This document shows, piece after piece, positions 28,043-35,573 of a stretch of DNA of 64,000 nt. Numbering within the stretch: the first letter of the stretch is position 1; every line of letters starts with the position of its first letter. The notes under the pieces are model-generated. The model was not told where the DNA came from. It did no database searches and worked only from the letters and a program-made list of their open reading frames with translations. The DNA comes from an uncultured Trichococcus sp. GTDB taxonomy: Bacteria; Bacillota; Bacilli; Lactobacillales; Aerococcaceae. The stretch covers positions 2,299,501 to 2,363,500 of the forward strand of contig NZ_OY760503.1 of assembly GCF_963663645.1 (NCBI RefSeq). Reading direction: 5' to 3'. Made by a program: the position numbers and the translations under genes.

Positions 28043-28077
28043 CATCGGGGTAAATACAAAGTGAGAAGGAGATCGAA

Positions 28078-28470
28078 GTGTTCATTTCTTATAATCAATC
28101 ATGTGAAAAAATAGCTATGGGACTGCTTTCTTATGTGACAGATCTAAAAAATGTAGCGAGGCTGAAGCCGGAAATGGAAAGCTACATCGAAAATGTCGAT
28201 AGGAAACTATTCTTGTGGAAAGATGAAGAGACAGATAACATCGTTGCGCTGATAGGTGTGGAAATAGATGAAGCGATGGTGCTGGTTCGTCATATCGCTG
28301 TCTCGCCTTCCTTCCGGAAAGAAGGCATTGTCCATCAGTTGCTGGACGGCTTGCAGCAACACTATCCCACAAGCGCAATCAACGGGACGCTGGAAACCGC
28401 GCCTTTCATCGCCAAATGGAACCAGAAGCAACTGAACCAATGCGATGAGGAAACGAGTGGATCATTGTGA
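28078..28470 (+). CDS. ribT: RibT-like GNAT family acetyltransferase
   Basis: A 130-residue GNAT-fold protein starting with GTG 28078 after AAGGAG. The core is SCEKIAMGLLSYV, RKLFLWKDEETDNIVALIGVE, and VRHIAVSPSFRKEGIVHQLL (the acetyl-CoA binding region; the usual R/Q-x-x-G-x-G/A is degenerate as RKEGI). B. subtilis ribT is the last gene of the riboflavin operon and precedes scpA; its substrate is unknown. Here it also precedes scpA with a 4-base overlap (GTGA), but no rib biosynthetic genes are adjacent. Confidence 0.8.
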   Translation: MFISYNQSCEKIAMGLLSYVTDLKNVARLKPEMESYIENVDRKLFLWKDEETDNIVALIGVEIDEAMVLVRHIAVSPSFRKEGIVHQLLDGLQQHYPTSAINGTLETAPFIAKWNQKQLNQCDEETSGSL

Positions 28471-29240
28471 GCGAACAAAATGAACTCACCCTCATATTGC
28501 CGGATTTTGAGGGGCCGTTGGATCTCCTCCTGCACTTGATCAAAGAGCTGAAAGTCGACATTTTCGATATTCCGATTGCGGAAGTGACTTTTCAATATCT
28601 GCGTTACTTGGACACGATGCAGGAGATGAAATTGGATGTTGCCGGCGATTATTTGCTGATGGCTGCGACGCTGTTGGAAATAAAGAGCCGCATGTTGCTT
28701 CCCAAAAAAGAAGTGACCTTCGAAGAGGAATTCTACGAAGAGGGTGAGGATCCAAGGGAAAGCTTGATTCAGCAGCTGGTGGAATACAAGCAATTCCAGG
28801 AAGCCGCCAAGGCATTGAAAACCATGGAACAGGAGCGAGGATTGTATTTCACCAAGCCGGCAACGGATTTGGAGGAACTTCAACAAGCGATCCCGCTGGC
28901 CCCAGGTGAAGTTTCTGCGGCAGATCTGATTGCTGCCCTTCAGAAGATGTACCAGAAACTGCAGAAAAAGAAGCCGCTTCAGGCCAGAATGGAACAGGAG
29001 CAATATACGGTGGATCAGACGATGACTTGGATCATGGAGAAGTTGGAGAACCTGCCGGATGACGCTGACCCTCGGCTTCCTTTTACGGCTTTCTTTGAAG
29101 TGCAGACCAAATCGCAGATAGTGAATACGTTTTTGGCGATGCTGGAATTGGTCAAAGAAAGAAAAATCAATTTTTTTCAAGAGGCTACATACGGAGATAT
29201 TTTTTTAATACGCAACATGGGAGTTTTAGCAAATGAATAA
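28467..29240 (+). CDS. scpA: Segregation and condensation protein A
   Basis: ScpA is the kleisin that bridges SMC heads in the bacterial condensin. The 257 residues start LILPDFEGPLDLLLHLIKE, the family hallmark, with an acidic middle region (TFEEEFYEEGEDP) and a C-terminal winged-helix segment ending IFLIRNMGVLANE. The GTG start at 28467 overlaps ribT, and the end overlaps scpB by 8 bases, so ribT-scpA-scpB is a tightly coupled operon. Confidence 0.97.
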   Translation: MSEQNELTLILPDFEGPLDLLLHLIKELKVDIFDIPIAEVTFQYLRYLDTMQEMKLDVAGDYLLMAATLLEIKSRMLLPKKEVTFEEEFYEEGEDPRESLIQQLVEYKQFQEAAKALKTMEQERGLYFTKPATDLEELQQAIPLAPGEVSAADLIAALQKMYQKLQKKKPLQARMEQEQYTVDQTMTWIMEKLENLPDDADPRLPFTAFFEVQTKSQIVNTFLAMLELVKERKINFFQEATYGDIFLIRNMGVLANE

Positions 29241-29847
29241 AAAAGGGGCACTGGAAAGTCTGCTGTTTGTGGCAGGGGATGATGGCTTGAGTATGGATGA
29301 GATCACCTCTTTATTGGAGATCACCACATTGGAAGCCCAAAATTTATTGGCCGAAATGCGGACGAGTCATAATGACAACATCCACTCCGGGTTGACGCTT
29401 ATCGAAACCCGCAAAAGATACCAACTCGCCACAAAAAAAGAGTATGCAGAACTCATCAAAATGTACGCTGTTTCGCCATTCGCGACCCACTTATCGCAAG
29501 CTGCCCTAGAGACGCTGGCGATCATCGCATACAAGCAACCATTGACGCGGATGGAAATCGATCAGATTCGCGGTGTGCAGTCAGCAGGGCTGGTCCAAAG
29601 ACTGTTGCTGAGAGGGTTGATAAAGGAAATCGGACGTTCCGAAACGCCGGGAAGACCGATCATTTACGGCACAACCGATTATTTCATGAATTATTTCGGA
29701 TTGACCACAATTGAGGATCTTCCCAACGTGGAGGAATTATTCCAAATGCAGGATAATGAATCCTTCGACCTTTTTGATTTTCCTGCGGACGAAGATACAG
29801 ATAACCAACTTGCTTTTTTTAAGACAGATTCCATCATACCGGAATAG
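29233..29847 (+). CDS. scpB: Segregation and condensation protein B
   Basis: ScpB dimerises and binds ScpA in the Smc-ScpAB complex. The 204 residues form two winged-helix domains: KGALESLLFVAGDDGLS at the start, LSQAALETLAIIAYKQPLTR in the middle, then RGLIKEIGRSETPGRP. The tail is acidic (DFPADEDTDNQ). ATG 29233 lies inside the scpA coding end. rluB follows after 40 bases. Confidence 0.97.
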   Translation: MNKKGALESLLFVAGDDGLSMDEITSLLEITTLEAQNLLAEMRTSHNDNIHSGLTLIETRKRYQLATKKEYAELIKMYAVSPFATHLSQAALETLAIIAYKQPLTRMEIDQIRGVQSAGLVQRLLLRGLIKEIGRSETPGRPIIYGTTDYFMNYFGLTTIEDLPNVEELFQMQDNESFDLFDFPADEDTDNQLAFFKTDSIIPE

Positions 29848-29887
29848 GAACGACCGGCAAAAACAAATAAGAATAATAGGTGAATAA

Positions 29888-30625
29888 ATGGAAAGATTAC
29901 AGAAAGTTATTGCTCATGCAGGAATAGCGTCACGGCGAAAAGCCGAAGAACTGATCACTTCTGGTGCAGTCAGCGTAAACGGAAACAAGGTAACGGAATT
30001 AGGAGTCAAAGTGTCAAAAAATGACAGAGTGGAAGTGAATGGCTTACCGATCTATCGTGAACAGCCGGTTTACTACTTGTTCTACAAGCCAAAGAACACC
30101 CTCTCGTCTGTGAAAGATGATAAAGATCGGACTGTCGTCACTGATTTCTTCAATGTGAAAGAGCGGATCTATCCGATCGGCAGATTGGACTATGATACGA
30201 CCGGTCTGCTGCTTCTGACCAATGACGGTGAGTTTGCGAACCTGTTGACCCACCCAAAATACCACATCGACAAAACGTATGTCGCTAAGGTAGGGTGCAT
30301 CCCTACGCGCTCCGATCTGAACAAATTGGAGAACGGAATCGTGATCGACGGCAAAAAAACAGCGAAAGCGCGCGCTAAGTTGATTTCTGCCAATTCCCAA
30401 AAAAATACGGCAATCATTGAATTGACCATCCATGAAGGGTGGAACCATCAAGTCAAAAAAATGTTCGAAAAAATTGGTTGTCCCGTCGAAAAACTGAAAA
30501 GGGAATCGTTCGGGTTCCTTACCCTCGGCGATCTGAAACCGGGGCAACACCGAGAGCTGAAGGCGTTTGAAATCGATAAGCTGAAGAATATGGCTCTTGC
30601 GAACGAAAAAGCATCAAAAAGGTAG
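29888..30625 (+). CDS. rluB: Ribosomal large subunit pseudouridine synthase B
   Basis: An RsuA/RluB-family enzyme that isomerises a uridine in 23S rRNA helix 89. The 245 residues have an N-terminal S4 RNA-binding domain (ERLQKVIAHAGIASRRKAEE) and the catalytic aspartate in GRLDYDTTGLLLLTNDGE, then GWNHQVKKMFEKIG. The scpB-rluB-res order is as in B. subtilis. The resD start lies 31 bases downstream, so these genes may be co-transcribed. Confidence 0.93.
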   Translation: MERLQKVIAHAGIASRRKAEELITSGAVSVNGNKVTELGVKVSKNDRVEVNGLPIYREQPVYYLFYKPKNTLSSVKDDKDRTVVTDFFNVKERIYPIGRLDYDTTGLLLLTNDGEFANLLTHPKYHIDKTYVAKVGCIPTRSDLNKLENGIVIDGKKTAKARAKLISANSQKNTAIIELTIHEGWNHQVKKMFEKIGCPVEKLKRESFGFLTLGDLKPGQHRELKAFEIDKLKNMALANEKASKR

Positions 30626-30656
30626 TTTTCTTATCGAATCAGAGAGGATGATCACG

Positions 30657-31379
30657 ATGACAAATTCCAGCGGGAAAATATTGATTGTGGATGACGAAGA
30701 GCGCATCCGTAGATTGCTGAAACTCTATCTGGAAAAGGATGGCTACGAAACAGCCGAGGCAGAGGATGGAACAACAGCGGTAGAGATGATCCTGAATAAC
30801 CATTACGATTTGGTGTTGTTGGATATCATGCTTCCTGGAATGACCGGCATTGAAGTAGCCAAAATTGTCCGCAAGGAAAAAGAAATACCGATCATGATGA
30901 TCACTGCCCGCGGCGAAGAGAACAATCGCGTAGAAGGCTTCTTGTCCGGAGCGGACGACTACATCGTGAAGCCGTTCAGTCCAAGGGAAGTCATGTTACG
31001 GGTCGCAGCCATCCTGAAGCGGACGAAACCTTCGGAATCGGAATCGAGCACAATCGAATATCCGATGCTGAAGATTTTTCCGGATGCCCGAAAAGTATTG
31101 GTTGACGAGGTGGCCATCAATTTGACGCCCAAAGAATTTGAGTTGCTGCTTTACCTTTCAAAGTCGCCGGAGAAAATTTTCACGAGGGAAGTTCTATTGA
31201 AAGAAGTCTGGAAATACGAATTTTTCGGCGATCTGCGCACGGTCGACACGCACGTCAAGCGGTTGCGTGAAAAACTGCTGAAGCAATCGAAACCTGTTTC
31301 AAAAATGATAGTGACCGTTTGGGGGATGGGTTATAAATTTTCCCCGAATGATGACCAAGCAGCAGACGATAAACAATGA
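30657..31379 (+). CDS. resD: Response regulator ResD/SrrA
   Basis: OmpR/PhoB-class regulator of 240 residues. The receiver has paired acidic residues (VDDEE, 12-13), the phospho-accepting Asp56 in LVLLDIMLPG and the lysine in VKPFSPRE; the winged-helix DNA-binding domain contains LTPKEFELLLYL and DTHVKRLREKL. In B. subtilis and S. aureus ResDE/SrrAB respond to oxygen limitation and nitric oxide. AGAGAGG spacing favours ATG 30657 over ATG 30648. Unlike B. subtilis, resABC are missing between rluB and resD. Confidence 0.88.
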   Translation: MTNSSGKILIVDDEERIRRLLKLYLEKDGYETAEAEDGTTAVEMILNNHYDLVLLDIMLPGMTGIEVAKIVRKEKEIPIMMITARGEENNRVEGFLSGADDYIVKPFSPREVMLRVAAILKRTKPSESESSTIEYPMLKIFPDARKVLVDEVAINLTPKEFELLLYLSKSPEKIFTREVLLKEVWKYEFFGDLRTVDTHVKRLREKLLKQSKPVSKMIVTVWGMGYKFSPNDDQAADDKQ

Positions 31380-33175
31380 GAAGGACGAGCATATTCCTCA
31401 AATCATGGGTCCTATTGACTTTTTTGACTGTAGCCATCATGACTTTGATGTATATCGGCCACGCGATCATCAGTGTGAACTCGATCGAAGATACCTATAA
31501 TAAGCTGCTGCAAGAGAAAATCACCGCATACAAGGATACGATTATGAGCGACCCTGAAGCTTATCTCACGCAAGCGTATACTGCACAGTCGTTGGATCCG
31601 GAATTGTCCTACTACATCAAAATGGGCGATCAGAGCCGTTTTGTCGTACAAAATCCGGATCTGAAAGGGCAGTCCGTATTGCTTCTGGAGAACATTTTGG
31701 CGGATGATCAAGTTCTGGATGCAATCGACAGTAACGCGGATGATTTCAGCAGGATCACCATTGAAGACGAGGAAAACAATCCTTTGCTTTTGATGGTTTT
31801 TGTTCACTCTTTTGAATTGCAAGGACAATCCGGAATGCTCGTCATCGGTTACGAACTGAATGAATTCCAGGCTTATGATCTGAACGCAAAAAGCATCACG
31901 TTGTTGTTGTTGACCGTTTATCTTATGGGGACGATCATCTATTATCAGCATCTCATCAGGAATGTTGCTGAACCGTTGGAGGTTATGACGGATATCGCCT
32001 TCAAATACTCACGGAATGATTTCTCCAAGCGGATCACGTTCGAATCCTACGACGAGATATCCGGATTGGGTACCGCCATGAATAAGCTGGGAAAGACCCT
32101 CCAAGCCACGACGTTGATGAACAGGGAAGAGCGCGAACTGTTGAATCATCTGTTCGACTCCTTGCCGACAGGGATCCTTTATTTTGACCAAAACTTTCAC
32201 TTGAAATTAGTCAACGGACCAGGCCAAGAATTTTTGGATTTTTGGCGAAGGGCGGATCCGGATGCGGAAGCTAGGGCGATACCGCATCAGTTCAAGGAAA
32301 TGGTCGAGCACGCCTTCAACACAACAGCCGGGACAGAAGCGGATCTCAGTTGGTCTCAGCGGCACTATAATGTAAAAGTGACTCCGGTCATCCAGACCGA
32401 TCTGCAAAAAACTGCCGGCGTCCTGATTGTGCTGCAGGACATAACGAACGAACGGCAGTTGGATATCATCCGTGGTGATTTCATCACGAATGTATCCCAT
32501 GATTTGCGGACGCCGTTGCAGATGATCAAAGGCTACAGCGAAGCCATCATCGACAATATCGCTGAAAGCAATGACGAGAAAATTGAAATGGCCCAAATCA
32601 TTTTGGATGAAACGACCGAGATGAACAAAATGGTGAACAACCTTCTGGATCTGTCGCGCATGCAAGCGGGCTACATTGACTTGAATCGGCAAACCGTCGA
32701 TCTCGCGGCTTTCTTCGACCATTTGACAGGCAGGTTCGAGAACAGTTTCAAAGAAGCGGCCATCCAATTCACTTATGAACTGGCTGATGGCATCAAAACC
32801 TATCCCTTCGACGAAGAGAAAATGAATCAGGTATTTTACAATCTGATCGATAATGCGGTACGTTATTCAGCCGAAATCGGTACGCGCAGGCAAAAATTCA
32901 TCCATATCACCGTCCGTTTGGATGATATGTTGGATAAGGTTGTCTTTGAAATCAGCGATAATGGCATCGGCATCCAGGCGGAAAGTTTGCCGTTCATTTT
33001 CGAGCGTTTTTACAAAAACGATAAATCGCGGACCTATTCGAAACAAAAAGGGACCGGCATCGGGCTTTCGATCGTGAAGACAATCGTGGAAGCGCACAAC
33101 GGGGAAATTGAAGTCCATAGCGAACCAGGTGTAGGGACGACTTTTTTGGTCCGTTTTCCATTGCACGCGGCTTGA
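31376..33175 (+). CDS. resE: Sensor histidine kinase ResE/SrrB
   Basis: Membrane kinase of 599 residues, coupled to resD by an ATGA overlap. Two transmembrane helices (about 10-30 and 170-190) flank an extracytoplasmic sensor domain; then come a HAMP linker, a PAS-like domain (about 245-355, with LFDSLPTGILYFDQNFHLKL), the H box with the phosphorylated His in FITNVSHDLRTPL, N box NQVFYNLIDNAVRYS, DNGIGI and KGTGIGLSIV. The layout is typical of ResE/WalK-type kinases; ResE is chosen because of its partner and position. Confidence 0.88.
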   Translation: MRRTSIFLKSWVLLTFLTVAIMTLMYIGHAIISVNSIEDTYNKLLQEKITAYKDTIMSDPEAYLTQAYTAQSLDPELSYYIKMGDQSRFVVQNPDLKGQSVLLLENILADDQVLDAIDSNADDFSRITIEDEENNPLLLMVFVHSFELQGQSGMLVIGYELNEFQAYDLNAKSITLLLLTVYLMGTIIYYQHLIRNVAEPLEVMTDIAFKYSRNDFSKRITFESYDEISGLGTAMNKLGKTLQATTLMNREERELLNHLFDSLPTGILYFDQNFHLKLVNGPGQEFLDFWRRADPDAEARAIPHQFKEMVEHAFNTTAGTEADLSWSQRHYNVKVTPVIQTDLQKTAGVLIVLQDITNERQLDIIRGDFITNVSHDLRTPLQMIKGYSEAIIDNIAESNDEKIEMAQIILDETTEMNKMVNNLLDLSRMQAGYIDLNRQTVDLAAFFDHLTGRFENSFKEAAIQFTYELADGIKTYPFDEEKMNQVFYNLIDNAVRYSAEIGTRRQKFIHITVRLDDMLDKVVFEISDNGIGIQAESLPFIFERFYKNDKSRTYSKQKGTGIGLSIVKTIVEAHNGEIEVHSEPGVGTTFLVRFPLHAA

Positions 33176-33231
33176 GTGAACCGATCGGAAGATAGCCTTA
33201 AAACCATTATCTCGAAATCGTGATAAAATAC

Positions 33232-33260
33232 TTGACAAGCATTCGTGCATCGCTTATAGT
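33232..33260 (+). promoter_or_regulatory. ribU / FMN riboswitch promoter
   Basis: TTGACA, a 17-base spacer and TATAGT. Predicted start about 33267, some 20 bases before the riboswitch. Confidence 0.9.
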
Positions 33261-33287
33261 CTATATATAACAAAAATATGAATAAGA

Positions 33288-33410
33288 TTCGTCTTCAGGG
33301 CAGGGTGAAATTCCCGACCGGTGGTGAAAGTCCACGACCCCGCAATGGTTCATTGCGGGCTGAACTGGTGTAATTCCAGTACCGACAGTACAGTCTGGAT
33401 GGAAGAAGAT
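33288..33410 (+). promoter_or_regulatory. FMN riboswitch (RFN element)
   Basis: The conserved RFN core is unmistakable: CAGGGTGAAATTCCCGACCG, then GGTGGTGAAAGTCCACGAC, a variable hairpin (CCCGCAATG/CATTGCGGG), CTGGTGTAATTCCAGTACCG, ACAGTACAGTCTGGATG, and the closing GAAGA that pairs with TCTTC at the 5' side. FMN binding normally favours the downstream terminator, lowering expression. It precedes ribU. Confidence 0.98.
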
Positions 33411-33437
33411 GGGGTTTCTTTGGATTGCAATTTCAAA

Positions 33438-33488
33438 GGCTCTATTTTTTATGTGTCCATTTGAGGATGATAAAAATAGGGTCTTTTT
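33438..33488 (+). terminator. Riboswitch-controlled terminator
   Basis: A 14-15 bp stem (33438-33452 with 33470-33483, including GU pairs and one bulged T) is followed by TTTTT. It lies between the FMN aptamer and ribU, so control is probably by transcription attenuation. Confidence 0.8.
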
Positions 33489-33539
33489 GGATTTGGAGAA
33501 ACCTATCTCTGAGACAGTCAACAGGGAGGATTCATTAAC

Positions 33540-34112
33540 ATGCAACAAAACAAAACAAAAAGATTGGTCGGCATTTCACTATTTGGGGCACTGGCATTTG
33601 TGCTTATGTTCATCGCTTTCCCGGTAATTCCAGCATTTTCTTATCTGAAGATCGACTTCAGCGATTTGCCGATTTTGCTATCGTTTTTCCTTTACGGACC
33701 AGCCGGCGGGATCATTTCCGCTGTCATCCGATCCGTTTTGCACTATATTCAAACAGGCGGGGACATGGGCTATCCGATCGGGGACTTCGCTAGTCTGCTG
33801 GCGACGCTCTCTTACACATTGCCTGTCTATTACCTATTGAAAAAAGCAAAGACGAAAGCAGGCGTCATCTTGGCCTTGTTGACGGGCACTTTGGTGTTGA
33901 CTGTTGTCTTATCGGTAGCCAATTGGTTCATCATCACCCCTTTATATATGCATCTGTTGAACTTTGAGATGGGTTCCGTCAAAGAATTGGTATTGGCTGG
34001 CATCCTGCCTTTCAATATCATCAAAGGCCTTGTCGTCAGTGCGGCCATCCTATTGGTGATGCCGAAGTTGAAGCCTTGGTTGGCTCACAATAAAGTGCCG
34101 TTTGCTCAGTAA
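33540..34112 (+). CDS. ribU: Riboflavin ECF transporter substrate-binding subunit RibU
   Basis: The S component that captures riboflavin and works with the shared EcfAA'T module. The 190 residues are strongly hydrophobic with about six transmembrane segments; the N-terminal ISLFGALAFVLMFIAFPV and ALLTGTLVL-type segments fit the RibU/YpaA family. GGGAGGA precedes ATG 33540. The FMN riboswitch directly upstream confirms the substrate class. A hairpin terminator shared with the converging ferredoxin gene follows. Ecf energising genes are not in this window. Confidence 0.95.
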   Translation: MQQNKTKRLVGISLFGALAFVLMFIAFPVIPAFSYLKIDFSDLPILLSFFLYGPAGGIISAVIRSVLHYIQTGGDMGYPIGDFASLLATLSYTLPVYYLLKKAKTKAGVILALLTGTLVLTVVLSVANWFIITPLYMHLLNFEMGSVKELVLAGILPFNIIKGLVVSAAILLVMPKLKPWLAHNKVPFAQ

Positions 34113-34148
34113 AAACTTGCGGTTCACGATTTGATCTTTTCAAAAACG

Positions 34149-34194
34149 AGAGGCTGCACCCGAATCAGTGATGATTGCGGGTGCAGCCTCTTTT
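34149..34194 (+). terminator. Bidirectional terminator between ribU and fer
   Basis: AGAGGCTGCACCCG (34149-34162) pairs perfectly with CGGGTGCAGCCTCT (34178-34191). T follows on the right and A-rich sequence precedes on the left, serving both converging genes. Confidence 0.92.
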
Positions 34195-34225
34195 GGATTG
34201 TGCCTGAGCAAAAGCTAGCCCACAA

Positions 34226-34462
34226 TCACTGCTCACCTGGAGGGAATGGCCGATTGGAACGCAAGATGGCGCCGGTTGGGCATTTACGGTAGGCATCCAA
34301 AAAGGCCTCAAAGCGTTCGGCGGGTACCGGCACGTTTCCCGCATTCAAATCCATCTTGGTGAAAGCTATCCCTTCGGAAGTGTAATCAAAGAGATCCGGT
34401 GAAATTATTTGACAAAGTCCACAAGCGATGCAGCTATCCTGGTTTACTTTGGTATAATACAT
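34226..34462 (-). CDS. fer: 4Fe-4S ferredoxin
   Basis: A 78-residue single-cluster ferredoxin like B. subtilis Fer. Three cysteines lie in CIACGLC near residue 11 and the fourth in KCPTGAI near residue 61; the rest is acidic. It is a small soluble electron carrier. Partners are not evident here. It sits between ribU and ypbB-recQ as in B. subtilis. The predicted promoter lies inside the divergent ypbB gene. Confidence 0.93.
   Translation of the reverse strand: MYYTKVNQDSCIACGLCQIISPDLFDYTSEGIAFTKMDLNAGNVPVPAERFEAFLDAYRKCPTGAILRSNRPFPPGEQ
34450..34458 (+). promoter_or_regulatory. Extended -10 promoter of ypbB
   Basis: TGGTATAAT, a perfect extended -10, lies within the first codons of the divergent fer gene. 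The ypbB start is 45 bases downstream. Confidence 0.65.
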
Positions 34463-34502
34463 AACAGAAGTACCTTCTTTACAAAAATTTGGTGGTGATA
34501 AA

Positions 34503-35573
34503 ATGAAAGATCTGACTTATATAGAGTATCTTTTTTTGGATTGCATTTCAACCGGGCGCCCCATCAAGGAAGCGACTCTTTTTTATATACTGATCGGCAA
34601 ACGGACCGTGTCCACTATGCTTCAGTGCCGCCAATATGATCTGGAAGCCTATTTTGCTGTTATGCCTGGCATGAAACCGACAGTGTTGAAAAAAGGACTC
34701 GATCGTTTGGTTTCGGATGGCCTGGTCACCGGCAGCGATGGCGAAGGCCATCTTCTCACAGAATCGGGAAGAAGAACAAAAACTGGTTTCTTCAGCAATC
34801 ATGCGCGTTTCTCCTTGGCAAACCAAATGGAATATTCCCTCGTTCAGGGCGTTTTGCGTCGTCGATTGCTGTTTCTGATCCAAATCCTTTCCGAAATGCT
34901 GCATAAAAATAAACAGTACTATCCCATTGAGAGGGAAGCGAAAGAACAGATTTGGATGAAGCGCTTATTGGCGCAGCATTCCGGAGAAAAAGCATCTTTT
35001 GCACGCAGTTGCGGAGAAGAATGGCATACGTACCTTTCGCGGCTGCCTGAGAGGGATGCAGGGCTCTTTGCGCTCCAATTTGAAGGCAATGACCATTTAA
35101 GGAAAACAACCGGGCAAATGGCTGGGCTGTTCTCTTTGGAGGAAGCCGAAGTGAGGGTACTGCTGCACCAAATTTGGCTGAGCTTGTATGCTGCATTAGA
35201 AAACGAACCGGAAAAATTTCCGGTCCTTTCTTCGGTCATGCTCATGACGATAAATGAAAATGGCTTGGCTTCCGCAAGCGCTGAAACGACGATGCGGTAT
35301 TTCAGACGAGGACATGACCTAAACGAAATCATTTCGATGCGGGGGTTGAAACAGAGCACGATCCAAGATCACTTTGCCGAAATCGCACTGATTTATCCCG
35401 AATTCCCGGCTGAACAATTCATGGATCAGGAAAAATTGCAGTATCTGCAACAGCTCGTGGAACAAAAAACGCGTGTCGATTACAGGGAAATCCAAAAAGC
35501 ATTTCCCGAAATCAACTTTTTCGAGTCCCGTTTGATACAAATAAAAAGCGAGGTTGCTGTTAAATATGGATGA
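34503..35573 (+). CDS. ypbB: YpbB-like helix-turn-helix protein
   Basis: A 356-residue protein that almost always precedes recQ in Bacillota. The C-terminal part carries an HTH_40-like helical domain (RRGHDLNEIISMRGLKQSTIQDHFAEIAL, about 265-295), the kind found fused to RecQ helicases elsewhere. The N-terminal 250 residues are helical and of unknown function. GGTGGTGA precedes ATG 34503. The end overlaps recQ by 8 bases, so it is probably an accessory factor for RecQ; this role is inferred. Confidence 0.82.
   Translation: MKDLTYIEYLFLDCISTGRPIKEATLFYILIGKRTVSTMLQCRQYDLEAYFAVMPGMKPTVLKKGLDRLVSDGLVTGSDGEGHLLTESGRRTKTGFFSNHARFSLANQMEYSLVQGVLRRRLLFLIQILSEMLHKNKQYYPIEREAKEQIWMKRLLAQHSGEKASFARSCGEEWHTYLSRLPERDAGLFALQFEGNDHLRKTTGQMAGLFSLEEAEVRVLLHQIWLSLYAALENEPEKFPVLSSVMLMTINENGLASASAETTMRYFRRGHDLNEIISMRGLKQSTIQDHFAEIALIYPEFPAEQFMDQEKLQYLQQLVEQKTRVDYREIQKAFPEINFFESRLIQIKSEVAVKYG
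34523..34551 (-). promoter_or_regulatory. fer promoter inside ypbB
   Basis: Reverse strand: TTGAAA, a 17-base spacer and TACTCT. Transcription would start near 34516 and run across the ypbB leader and promoter. Confidence 0.5.
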
